Below are positions 16,060-25,099 of a stretch of DNA of 38,526 nt, piece after piece. The notes beneath the pieces are model-generated. The model was not told where the DNA came from. It did no database searches and was given only the letters and a program-made list of their open reading frames with translations. How positions within the stretch are numbered: position 1 is the first letter of the stretch; each line of letters opens with the position of its first letter. The position numbers and the translations under genes are program-made. Location: the NCBI GenBank assembly GCA_002923195.1, contig BDTH01000069.1, positions 1 to 38,526 of the forward strand, read 5' to 3'. This DNA comes from a bacterium BMS3Abin15. Lineage in GTDB: Bacteria > Patescibacteriota > Minisyncoccia > Moranbacterales > 2-12-FULL-40-10.

Positions 16060-18570
16060 CTAAAAGGAAACATTAACATTTTTACTATCACTAGACTTAT
16101 TTCCATTATCATCAGTGACTTCAACCTTAACATCCAGTGTAGAATTATTATCTGCGACTGGAACGCTATAAACTTTCTTATAAGGCTTACTGCTTACTAA
16201 AGCAATTTTATCTCCGTCTACAGAAATTTCAACTTTGTCCACTCCGTAAGGCGCATCGACGCTGGCGGAGATTGTAAATTGAGCTCCGGCATTATTGGGA
16301 GCCGATATGGAAATAGACGGCTTATATTTGGAAAAATCTTCTTCGTCGCATTTGTCTTCCGGCGGGTCGCCGACAATAAACTTGCTGTCTTCATCTTTAT
16401 ACCACTTTTTCACTCCCTTTTCCCATTTCTTAAATTGAGGATCTTTCTTGGGATTTTCAGGATAGTCTCCCCGAGGATCATTTTTGTCCACGAACCACAA
16501 AATCGTGTGGGCCTTAACAAAGTCTTTTTTCTTAACATCATCGTCTAAGCAATATTTATTAGCCAGACAATATTTATCATCCTTGCCAGGAATTTTACAA
16601 ACTTTCACATCTTCTTCCATATCCAAATCTCCTCGTAAAACCGGTTTTTCAATATTCTCTTCCTTTTTATATTTAGGAAACTGCTCAATATTATAATTCC
16701 CCAATACTTGGTCCAGAAAACTCCTCCAGATAGGTGCAGCCACATTAGCTCCAGCCGCACCAGCAGCCATCGGCGAATTATCATTATTTCCTGCCCACAC
16801 TCCTACTGCTAAGGAAGGGGTGTAGCCAACTGTCCAAGCATCTCTAAACTCATTAGTAGTTCCGGTTTTAGCCACTACTGGTCGGTCGTCAAAACGAAGA
16901 GGGCTGTTGGATCCGAAAGCCGGAGCCCGATAGTCATTAGTAGAAAGAATGTGGTCAATTATTGCCACGTATTTTTCCTCTATCATTCTTTCACCCTCAG
17001 TTTGTTGGAATTCTTCCACTATTTTTCCTTTATTATCCTCTATTCTAAGAATGGCGGTTTTGTTGTGGCGAATTCCTCCAGTGGCAAAAGTGGCAAAGGC
17101 ACTCACATGATCCACAAGTTTCACCTCTCCTCCTCCTAACACCAGTGACAATCCGTAGCGATCCGGCTGATTCAGCCCCGTAATCCCCATACGCTTAGCC
17201 GTATCAATAGAGTTTTTTACTCCGGCCAAATAAAGGACCTTAACTGCCGGGACATTAAGAGACATGCCCAGGGCTTCTTTTATTTTCACCGGCCCGCGGA
17301 ATTTTCCATCGTAATTTTGGGGCTTATATTCCTTGCCCGTGCCTGTCTCAAATTCTGTTTCAACGTCATAAAGCATTGTATCGGGAGTATATCCTTTCAT
17401 GAAAGCGGTAACATACACATAGGGCTTAAAAGAAGACCCCGGCTGGCGATCACGGATAGCCACATTAACCTGTCCGTCAATGGTATCGTCAAAATAGTCT
17501 TTTGACCCCACCATAACTAAAATCTGCCCGGTTTTAGGATCGATAGCTACTAAAGAAGCGTTGGTAGCCCCGTAATTTACCATATTTTTCTCCGCTCCTT
17601 CTTTCACGGTCTTTTCCGCGATTTGCTGTTTATCCCAATCTAATGTCGTGTAAACCTTGTAGCCTCCTCTTTCTACCGCTTCATAACCGTATTTGTCCTC
17701 TAGATATTCTTTTACATACATGACCATATGAGGAGCAGAAATATTTTCCCGGTGAACTGTAAGCTTTTCAAAAGTATCGATATTTTTGGATTCCTCTGCT
17801 TGTTCCTGGGTTATATATCCCAAGTCAGCCATTTTTTGGATAGCTATTTTTTGCCTGGCTTCAAGCTCTTCCGGGTGAGATCCATAAGGAGAATAGTAAG
17901 TAGGAGCTTTGGGAAGGGCTGATAATAATGCGGCTTCATCCAAAGTCAGTTCTCTAGCACGCTTCCCAAAAAACGTTTGAGAGGCTGCTTCTATCCCATA
18001 AGCATTAGAACCATAAGGAATCTCATTGAGGTACATTTGCAGAATTTCGTCTTTGGAAAACTTAAGTTCCATTTCAATAGCTAGAATCACTTCTTTAATT
18101 TTTCGCGTCAATGTCCGTTCCGGAGTTAGTATAGAATTCTTAATAAACTGCTGAGTAATTGTAGATCCTCCTTGCCTTACTCCTCTGCCTAAAACATCCT
18201 TGATTGCTGCTCGAATAATAGAAGAGAATTTAATTCCATAATGATGATAAAAATCCTGGTCTTCCAGAACAATTGTGGCATATCTTATGTTTTCTGGCAT
18301 CTCTTCAAAAGAAATCAAAGTTCTTTTTTCTTCGCCGTGAATTTCATACAAAAGATGTTCTCCTGTCCGATCGTAGATTTTAGTCGATTCAATAACCTGA
18401 CGCTTGTTTATCTTGTCCGGACTAGGCAGGTCCTTGGCGAAAAATATAAAAGCACCCAACACCAAAAGTAAAACGCCTCCTCCCGCATAGAGGATTATTC
18501 TTTTTATTTTCTTCTGCTTGCTCTTATTGAGCTTGCCCTTAAATTTTTCTAGGACCAATACTGGTTTCAT
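16060..18570 (-). CDS. Class A penicillin-binding protein (transglycosylase/transpeptidase, PBP1A-like)
   Basis: VLEDQDFYHHYGIKFSSIIRAA, GGSTITQQFIKNS, RQPGSSFKPYVYVTAF, VVAKTGTTNEFRDAWTVGYTP. Confidence 0.96.
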   Translation of the reverse strand: MKPVLVLEKFKGKLNKSKQKKIKRIILYAGGGVLLLVLGAFIFFAKDLPSPDKINKRQVIESTKIYDRTGEHLLYEIHGEEKRTLISFEEMPENIRYATIVLEDQDFYHHYGIKFSSIIRAAIKDVLGRGVRQGGSTITQQFIKNSILTPERTLTRKIKEVILAIEMELKFSKDEILQMYLNEIPYGSNAYGIEAASQTFFGKRARELTLDEAALLSALPKAPTYYSPYGSHPEELEARQKIAIQKMADLGYITQEQAEESKNIDTFEKLTVHRENISAPHMVMYVKEYLEDKYGYEAVERGGYKVYTTLDWDKQQIAEKTVKEGAEKNMVNYGATNASLVAIDPKTGQILVMVGSKDYFDDTIDGQVNVAIRDRQPGSSFKPYVYVTAFMKGYTPDTMLYDVETEFETGTGKEYKPQNYDGKFRGPVKIKEALGMSLNVPAVKVLYLAGVKNSIDTAKRMGITGLNQPDRYGLSLVLGGGEVKLVDHVSAFATFATGGIRHNKTAILRIEDNKGKIVEEFQQTEGERMIEEKYVAIIDHILSTNDYRAPAFGSNSPLRFDDRPVVAKTGTTNEFRDAWTVGYTPSLAVGVWAGNNDNSPMAAGAAGANVAAPIWRSFLDQVLGNYNIEQFPKYKKEENIEKPVLRGDLDMEEDVKVCKIPGKDDKYCLANKYCLDDDVKKKDFVKAHTILWFVDKNDPRGDYPENPKKDPQFKKWEKGVKKWYKDEDSKFIVGDPPEDKCDEEDFSKYKPSISISAPNNAGAQFTISASVDAPYGVDKVEISVDGDKIALVSSKPYKKVYSVPVADNNSTLDVKVEVTDDNGNKSSDSKNVNVSF

Positions 18571-18620
18571 AGCTTGACCATTTTAATGTATCTATCTCCT
18601 TTTCTCAAGTTTTATTATTA

Positions 18621-19667
18621 TCACCCTTGCTTATCCCTGAGGATCTTCTTATAAAGCTTTATATATTTTTCTGCCATTATAGAGCTGTCAAAATACTTTT
18701 CTGCGTATTTTCTGCATTCTTTTCTGTCAAATTGATCTGTATTTTTTGCAGCCCTTACTAAATCTCTTTTTCTGTTTGAAAGAGTAGCTATTTTATTATT
18801 TTTACCTAGCAATTCAGGCAACGGCTGAATAACAGTTCCAATTATTGGTGTTCCACAAGCCAGCGCTTCTGAGACAATCATGGGACATATATCAGGTCTT
18901 CGCAAGGGGAAAAGTAGGGCCTCGGCATCCCTAAGATAATGGTATATTTTTTTATTAGACACTTCGTCCATATATACTATTTGTTTTCCATCTATAAGGG
19001 GTTTAATTTTTTCCTTAAAATAAGTTTGTCTCTCTATTGTAGCACCGATGCGTCCGAATATTAGTAATTTTTTGTTCGCTTCCTTAGCAACTTGGATTGC
19101 TGTGTCTGCTCCTTTATAATCAGTAAGTCTGCCAATAAAAATCAGATGTCGCCCCCTTTTTAATGAATAGGGTGTGTCTTTTGTGGAAATTCCGTTCCAG
19201 ATATTGGCACTCGTTTTAAATTTTCCTTGTTGAGCTTTGGACAATGAAACGGTATAAATTTTTGCTTTTTTAAATTGCTTAAACGCGGAGGTAATAATTT
19301 TATTATGAAGAGAAAGCACACAAGGAATAGTTGCATTGATTCCAATAGCATATGCAAGGCCCTGGCTATTTAGATGAATTATGTCAAAATCTTTTTGATA
19401 GGCAAGAATTTTGACTTGGCTTGAAACAATAAGATTATTTCTAACTCTGCGCGTCTGCTTTTTAAAGTCAGCCATATTCCACAGACTCTGAGATAAGGTT
19501 GGAATATGTTTTGCCTTTGTTTTCCAGTCAGCTGGAGCGAAAAGGGTAACATCCGCACCAATTTTCAGGAGAGCATTTGTAAGTTGTTTAACCAATACTT
19601 CCGGACCCCCTATATCGCCAAAGGGTGGTGCCACCATTGCTACTCTAAGTCTTTTTGATTTTTTCAT
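18621..19667 (-). CDS. GT4-like (group 1) glycosyltransferase
   Basis: MVAPPFGDIGGPEVLVKQL, LIFIGRLTDYKGADTAIQVA, PMIVSEALACGTPIIGT. Confidence 0.92.
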   Translation of the reverse strand: MKKSKRLRVAMVAPPFGDIGGPEVLVKQLTNALLKIGADVTLFAPADWKTKAKHIPTLSQSLWNMADFKKQTRRVRNNLIVSSQVKILAYQKDFDIIHLNSQGLAYAIGINATIPCVLSLHNKIITSAFKQFKKAKIYTVSLSKAQQGKFKTSANIWNGISTKDTPYSLKRGRHLIFIGRLTDYKGADTAIQVAKEANKKLLIFGRIGATIERQTYFKEKIKPLIDGKQIVYMDEVSNKKIYHYLRDAEALLFPLRRPDICPMIVSEALACGTPIIGTVIQPLPELLGKNNKIATLSNRKRDLVRAAKNTDQFDRKECRKYAEKYFDSSIMAEKYIKLYKKILRDKQG

Positions 19668-19672
19668 TGTGC

Positions 19673-20638
19673 CTATTTACTTAACACGCTAATAAATTCC
19701 TTGAAGTTTCTTTCCTTTATTTTTTCGTCTCCTACAATATGAAGCAGGTCAAAGCCCGGAGTGGTGTTCATTTCAACCAACAGTGGTTTTCCCGTATTGG
19801 TAAAGATGAAGTCGAGAGAATAATTAGCTTCGGGGAAAACGCTTAGTTTCCTAACTATTTTCCTAGCCATTTTTTTAACAGATTTTGGAATCTTTTTTTG
19901 TGGCACTAAAACTGCAACTGCTCCTTGATGAAAATTGGTAAACAACGATCCTTTTTTGGCTATTCTTGATAGTGAATATATAAGCTTATGATTCATATAA
20001 ATCATTCTTAGATCAGCCACTTCTCTCTTTTTAGAAAAACCAGGTATCCCTTTCTCGCTCTTTATAAATTCCTGAACAAAAACAGGGTAATTAAACCGGT
20101 ATTTTAAAATATTTTTCTTATTGTCTATCCTAATGCCAAACCCCCCTGATCCATGGAATGGTTTAACGACAACTTTATTGCTCTTAACCTTTTCAATAGC
20201 TCTTTTAAGCTCTTTTTTATCGTTAGCTAAAAATGATTTCGGCATATATTCGCTTAGTATCAGATATTGGGTCAGCTTATTATCAACAGTCACCCTAAAA
20301 AGAGGATTGTTGAAAAACTTTGTTTTCTTTGAAACCTCCACCTTAAAGTCCAGCAACTCGTAGTTGCGCTTGCCCATTATCTTGTCAAAAATCAAATCAG
20401 GCTTTATCGGTTTTTTGATTTTTATCCATTTTTTATCCCTATACGCCCACGCTTTCTTGAATATGTTCTTTTCCTTGTCATACCATTTTATACTTCCCCT
20501 GTACATCTCTATTCCGTGTCTCAGCCCCCTTTCGTGCCAATCCTCAAAGGATTCTCTTGTTGGAGGAGCGCTTTCAAGTGGAGTTTTCTTTTTCCAATCA
20601 TCTCCGTAATACACGGTTACTATGTTTTTTTTTCTCAT
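19673..20638 (-). CDS. ATP-grasp ligase-like protein (RimK/glutathione synthetase-like)
   Basis: KVVVKPFHGSGGFGIRI, PVFVQEFI, KPLLVEMNTTPGFDLLHIVG. Confidence 0.82.
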   Translation of the reverse strand: MRKKNIVTVYYGDDWKKKTPLESAPPTRESFEDWHERGLRHGIEMYRGSIKWYDKEKNIFKKAWAYRDKKWIKIKKPIKPDLIFDKIMGKRNYELLDFKVEVSKKTKFFNNPLFRVTVDNKLTQYLILSEYMPKSFLANDKKELKRAIEKVKSNKVVVKPFHGSGGFGIRIDNKKNILKYRFNYPVFVQEFIKSEKGIPGFSKKREVADLRMIYMNHKLIYSLSRIAKKGSLFTNFHQGAVAVLVPQKKIPKSVKKMARKIVRKLSVFPEANYSLDFIFTNTGKPLLVEMNTTPGFDLLHIVGDEKIKERNFKEFISVLSK

Positions 20639-20656
20639 GATAATTAATCTTGCTAA

Positions 20657-22102
20657 TTATTTCTTACTAATATCTACTAAAAAATTTCCCAGATTTCTTT
20701 TTCCGATAATAATGGGGTTTTTCAAGTTTGAGCGATTTATAACGGAAACTTTGGCAGGAATGCCTATCTTGTCAATAATAATATCTATTTTTACCATCGG
20801 TCGGTAAGTAGTGCCGTGAGATGAATGAATTATTGCAGTGTCAGCAAGATCGGGGATAGTCTTTAATAATTCCTCTTTGGCCTTCTTGTCTAATTCTCTA
20901 GCCTGTTCCCTTGAAAGCCTTTTGGGAAATTCATGCTGTTCAAATTTTTCTAAAACCTCACCGAATCCCAGCTCTCTGGCTATGTCAGAATCAATAGCGG
21001 TAAATCCAGCTCCTGTGTCTATTTTCGCCTCTACTTCTATTTCTTTTCCGCTTTTACCGATTAATTTTATTTTTTCTACTGTGCCAATAACTTTTTTTCC
21101 TGAAATCTCCTCTACTTCCCCTTCAATCTCACCTCCGAAAAGATTCATTCCTACACGAACACCCCTTTCTATTGTTTTAATATTTAACCCCTCTACTCTT
21201 TCCAGTCGTTCTTTAAGCCCGGAAAGATTGGCAATCTGTATAGAAAGTCCGGGGCGAGCGTTAAGCTCTAAGAAAACAGGTCCGCGCTCTTTATCGATAG
21301 CCACATCGGCTCCTAAAAAGCCTAAGCCCGAGACTTCTTGGGCACGTACAGCTAATTTCAAAATGTCCGTCCAGTGGGGGATCTTTATCCCGGAAAGCAA
21401 AAGGCGAGTTCCGGGGACATACTCAATAATTTTACTTTTCCTATAAATAGCTGTGGTAGTAACTCCATTAGCCATATCAACACCAATGCCAATTGCTCCC
21501 TGCTGGAGATTGGCCTTTCCGGTCGATTCTTTGGTCGGGATGCGAAGCATCGCCATCACTGGAACCTTATTATAGACAAGCACTCTTATGTCGGGAATTC
21601 CCCTAAAGGCATATGGTTTAAATAGCTTTAATAACTGCAAACGCTCTTCAAAGAAGGCAACACCTGCAATGCCGGAGAGAGAGAAAGACCCATCAATAAT
21701 ATTCCTGACGTGGTTTTTTAGATCATCAACGGTCACCCTTGATCCGTCGGATTTAATCCAGATATTCTCCCCGCCTGCCTCGCCTTGGCTCGCATGGCGG
21801 GCAGGTTCGTTTTTTTTCTTTCCGTAAACAATTAGAATTCCTTCTCCTCCAAATCCTCTGTTGGGCTTTAGCGCAAAAGAAGTGGGCAATATTCCCCAGT
21901 CAAATTTTTCCAGTGATTCCAGAGATGATATTTTAGCAACTAACACTGGAACAGGAACGCCCCCCTTTTTAAGAATTTTTTTACTTAAAATTTTATCGTC
22001 TGCTAATCGCTTTGCTTTTTTAAGGTTGTGAGGACGGATATATTCAAGGTTGCGGGAACTCATTCCCAGAATTTTCCTGCTTTTTTTAAAAGTTTTCAAC
22101 AT
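20657..22102 (-). CDS. Fusion of alpha-L-glutamate-ligase-like ATP-grasp and RimB-type retropepsin-like aspartic protease domain
   Basis: ALKPNRGFGGEGILIVYG, GPVFLELNARPGLSIQIANLSGL (ATP-grasp); VEAKIDTGAGFTAIDSDIARELGFG...SSHGTTYRPMVKIDIIIDKIGIPAKVSVINRSNLKNPIIIGKRNL (retropepsin-like). Confidence 0.85.
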   Translation of the reverse strand: MLKTFKKSRKILGMSSRNLEYIRPHNLKKAKRLADDKILSKKILKKGGVPVPVLVAKISSLESLEKFDWGILPTSFALKPNRGFGGEGILIVYGKKKNEPARHASQGEAGGENIWIKSDGSRVTVDDLKNHVRNIIDGSFSLSGIAGVAFFEERLQLLKLFKPYAFRGIPDIRVLVYNKVPVMAMLRIPTKESTGKANLQQGAIGIGVDMANGVTTTAIYRKSKIIEYVPGTRLLLSGIKIPHWTDILKLAVRAQEVSGLGFLGADVAIDKERGPVFLELNARPGLSIQIANLSGLKERLERVEGLNIKTIERGVRVGMNLFGGEIEGEVEEISGKKVIGTVEKIKLIGKSGKEIEVEAKIDTGAGFTAIDSDIARELGFGEVLEKFEQHEFPKRLSREQARELDKKAKEELLKTIPDLADTAIIHSSHGTTYRPMVKIDIIIDKIGIPAKVSVINRSNLKNPIIIGKRNLGNFLVDISKK

Positions 22103-22105
22103 AGC

Positions 22106-22753
22106 TTAGGATTTTTTTATTATTTCCCTGAATCTCCAGTATTCGCTTAAACGAAGACCGGTCCATTTTCCCAAAAAGACATTAAAGGGGATTATCAACA
22201 GAACAGCCCATGGATAAGAAACGATGCTGTTGATTAATCCCTCCCAGCTTGCTAAATAATATCCTGCCACTGATATAGCTAGGGTTTCTACAGCCAGCAA
22301 TATAGCAGTACGGTTTCCTTTTTCAATTTGAGCAGCAATAAATTTCTCGACAATGATTACCATGATAAGCAAGGGGAAAATGGAAACTGCAGCCAATCCA
22401 GTCCTTTGAAACGACCCCCCCACAACCAAGACTGCCAACATCGCAAAGGCGACCACGGTCAAAGTAATCGCGACTCTGGGAAGATAGAGCAGCCGCAATC
22501 TTCTAAGAATAAGTCTCATTAACATTCCCACCAAAATGACGCTTATAAACACGACCGCACCATATTTGATTCCTGTTGCTAGAAAAGCGAAAATAACTAG
22601 TAATGGGGTATAAATTCCAAAAGCCTTAATCCCAATAACCTGCCTAACGAGAGCAATAAATGTGGCTACAATTGGCAACACCAAAAGCAATTCCACCGTG
22701 TCTTGTGGAACTCCCTGATTAGTAAAATAGTTAATCCATGGATGGATGTTCAT
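22106..22753 (-). CDS. 7TM membrane protein of the type partnered with inactive transglutaminase/RimK-like systems
   Basis: Starts 4 bp upstream of the ATP-grasp/protease gene; polytopic; GIKAFGIYTPLLVIFAFLATGIKYGAVVF. Confidence 0.65.
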   Translation of the reverse strand: MNIHPWINYFTNQGVPQDTVELLLVLPIVATFIALVRQVIGIKAFGIYTPLLVIFAFLATGIKYGAVVFISVILVGMLMRLILRRLRLLYLPRVAITLTVVAFAMLAVLVVGGSFQRTGLAAVSIFPLLIMVIIVEKFIAAQIEKGNRTAILLAVETLAISVAGYYLASWEGLINSIVSYPWAVLLIIPFNVFLGKWTGLRLSEYWRFREIIKKS

Positions 22754-22776
22754 AATTCTAAATTAATAATTAGTGG

Positions 22777-23262
22777 CTATTTTAAGCTATTTATTTTTCT
22801 GCTGTTTATATGGCAGATGCCTGTGGCTAACGCATCAGCAACATCATCCGGCTTAGGTATTGACTTTAGATTTAAAAACTCTTTAGTCATTATCTGGATC
22901 TGCCTTTTCTCCGCTCTACCATATCCTGTTAGGGCTTGCTTCACCTGGAGCGGAGTATATTCAAATATTTTAACCTTTAATTCTTCCAAGGTCAAGAGTA
23001 TAGCGCCTCGTGACTGACTCACTTTTACTGCCGTCTTGAGGTTTTTAAAGAAAAAAATGTCTTCCACAGCGGCTTCTTCGGGTTTGTATTTTTTAATTAT
23101 TTTTTTTAAGTCATTGGAAGTTTCTTTTAATCGCTGCGCTGTTGATTTTTCTTTGGGGGTACAGATACAGCCATGAGCTAGGGAATTAATTTTACCCAAA
23201 CTTTCCTCTAATATGGCCCACCCTGTAGTGGCTGTGCCGGGATCTATTCCTAATGTCTTCAT
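22777..23262 (-). CDS. ruvC: Holliday junction resolvase RuvC
   Basis: MKTLGIDPGTATTGWAILE, AAVEDIFFFKNLKTAVKVSQSRG, KPDDVADALATGICH. Confidence 0.96.
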   Translation of the reverse strand: MKTLGIDPGTATTGWAILEESLGKINSLAHGCICTPKEKSTAQRLKETSNDLKKIIKKYKPEEAAVEDIFFFKNLKTAVKVSQSRGAILLTLEELKVKIFEYTPLQVKQALTGYGRAEKRQIQIMTKEFLNLKSIPKPDDVADALATGICHINSRKINSLK

Positions 23263-23331
23263 TATAGTTGTAAAATAAAAAATTGCATCTTTCTAATACA
23301 ATTTTATCAAAAAATTGCTTTAAAAACAATC

Positions 23332-23613
23332 TTATTTTATTATCTTAATTCCTTTTACTTCTTTCGTATTAAGCTCTTGATTTATTTTTTTAATAATATC
23401 CTGGCGGTTAACCCATGCCTCACTTGCCCAATTAGAGCTTTGGGTCTTGATAAAAAGTTTTCCGTTTTTATAAAAGTCCGGCACTAGATTTTCTTCGCCT
23501 TTTTTGCCATATTCATGTTTTATAATTTTCTTAAAAATATAAAAGACAGTTTTCTCATCCAAAACTGTCTTTCTAAACTCTTTGTGTTTTAGGAGTTGAT
23601 TTATTTTTTTCAT
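23332..23613 (-). CDS. DUF721/DciA-like protein
   Basis: Size, position next to dnaN, and GKLFIKTQSSNWASEAWVNRQDIIKKINQEL. Confidence 0.65.
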   Translation of the reverse strand: MKKINQLLKHKEFRKTVLDEKTVFYIFKKIIKHEYGKKGEENLVPDFYKNGKLFIKTQSSNWASEAWVNRQDIIKKINQELNTKEVKGIKIIK

Positions 23614-23694
23614 TGCCTAAGTCTTAGCCCGGAAATAATCTCACTTAAGGTGCTTGGGAGCAAGTCCGAATTATTTATATCGCTGTTAGGGTTT

Positions 23695-24846
23695 TTAACT
23701 TTTAATGGGCATTGCCACGTACGTGTACTTTTCTATAACATTTCCGCTTTTTTCATCTACCATTTTAATAACAACGGGTGAAGAATTATTGTTAACTAAA
23801 AAAGCAACCTGAGCCGTGGGGATAGGATTTATTCCATCCAAGACATATCGGGGATTAAAAACTATTTCTTGATCAGGGCCAGTAATATCGGCTGGTAGCT
23901 TGGTTAGATTCTCTCCCGTTTCTTGAGATTGGGACTTTATAACGACTTCCTTATTTTTTGAGTTTATGCTGAAAGTTATCTCTCCTGACTTACTGCTGGT
24001 AAAGGCGCTGGCTATTTTTACAGCTCTCGACATATCTTCTTTTTTCAAAACCGCCCTGGTGTTGAATTTTTGAGGAATTATTTGCTTATATTCAGGATAT
24101 TTCCCATTAACAAGTCTCGAAACTATTAGAACGCCTTCGATTTCAAAAAATATCTGGTTTTCTTCTATCGCTATATTTATCGCATTAGCTTCGGGACTCG
24201 TTATCCTTAAAATTTCAGAAAATGTGCTAGCCGGAATAATTATAGAGGTGGTTTTAGCTATAAATGCCGCGTAATTGTCACCTTTTTCCTTGTTATCAAT
24301 AGTTATAACCTCCTCTGCTAAACGAAAGCTGTCCGTCGCCGCTAGACTTATCTCCTTATCTGAAAACAATACATTTACTCCAGTGAGCTCTGGCCTGGTT
24401 TCATTTAGAGATATACAGACTAATATTTTACTCATAACCTCTTTTAATTCTTGCGCTGGGAGTGAAAATAGGAACCCGTTTTCTAATTTTGGAATTATAG
24501 GAAAATCATGGGCGTCCAATCCTTTAATTTGAGCACTATAGCTGCCACTAGAGATTTTTAGTATTTGGTCTTTTGCTTCTAAAATAATTTTATCTTCTGT
24601 GGGTAAATTAGTGACAAAATTACTTAATAATTTGGATGGAATTGTAATTTTACCCTCCTCTTCTATTTTAGATCCAATTGTGGATACTACCCCCACTTCT
24701 AAATTAGTAGCGGACAACTTTAATCGGCCCTTTTCTGTTTCCAGTAGAATATTTCCTAAAATAGGCAAGGTGATTTGCTTCCCTGTGATTCTTTCTGTAT
24801 TAAAAATAGCTCTTTTAAAATTTTCCTGGGTACAAATTAATTTCAT
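23695..24846 (-). CDS. dnaN: DNA polymerase III beta subunit (sliding clamp)
   Basis: MKLICTQENFKRAIFNTERITGKQITLPILGNILLE; adjacent to dnaA; C-terminal YTYVAMPIKS. Confidence 0.97.
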   Translation of the reverse strand: MKLICTQENFKRAIFNTERITGKQITLPILGNILLETEKGRLKLSATNLEVGVVSTIGSKIEEEGKITIPSKLLSNFVTNLPTEDKIILEAKDQILKISSGSYSAQIKGLDAHDFPIIPKLENGFLFSLPAQELKEVMSKILVCISLNETRPELTGVNVLFSDKEISLAATDSFRLAEEVITIDNKEKGDNYAAFIAKTTSIIIPASTFSEILRITSPEANAINIAIEENQIFFEIEGVLIVSRLVNGKYPEYKQIIPQKFNTRAVLKKEDMSRAVKIASAFTSSKSGEITFSINSKNKEVVIKSQSQETGENLTKLPADITGPDQEIVFNPRYVLDGINPIPTAQVAFLVNNNSSPVVIKMVDEKSGNVIEKYTYVAMPIKS

Positions 24847-25099
24847 AGATTTGTAATATTATAGTATATTTATAATTTATTTATTTATTATAACTATTAG
24901 TAGAATAAGTTAGTGGATAATTACTAAATTATACTTCTATTAAAACAAAAAAATTAAAATTGCGATTGTGTATAATATGTTATTTATTATTTTAACAACC
25001 TAATTAATATACGAAGTTTTTTTACCAAATTAATTCACACAATTTATTAACAGGATTATCCAAGCAGAATACAGAAGCAATTCCCAACTTTTCCACAAC
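24847..25099. other. Candidate oriC (AT-rich dnaA-dnaN intergenic region with DnaA-box-like sites)
   Basis: TTATACACA (minus, 24967-24975), TTATCCACT (minus, 24912-24920), TTTTCCACA (25089-25097), adjacent AT-rich tract. Confidence 0.6.

Noticed and set aside
20838-21446. 202-aa plus-strand ORF opposite the ATP-grasp gene
   Set aside because: Serine-rich composition typical of antisense translation; the opposite-strand gene has clear motifs.
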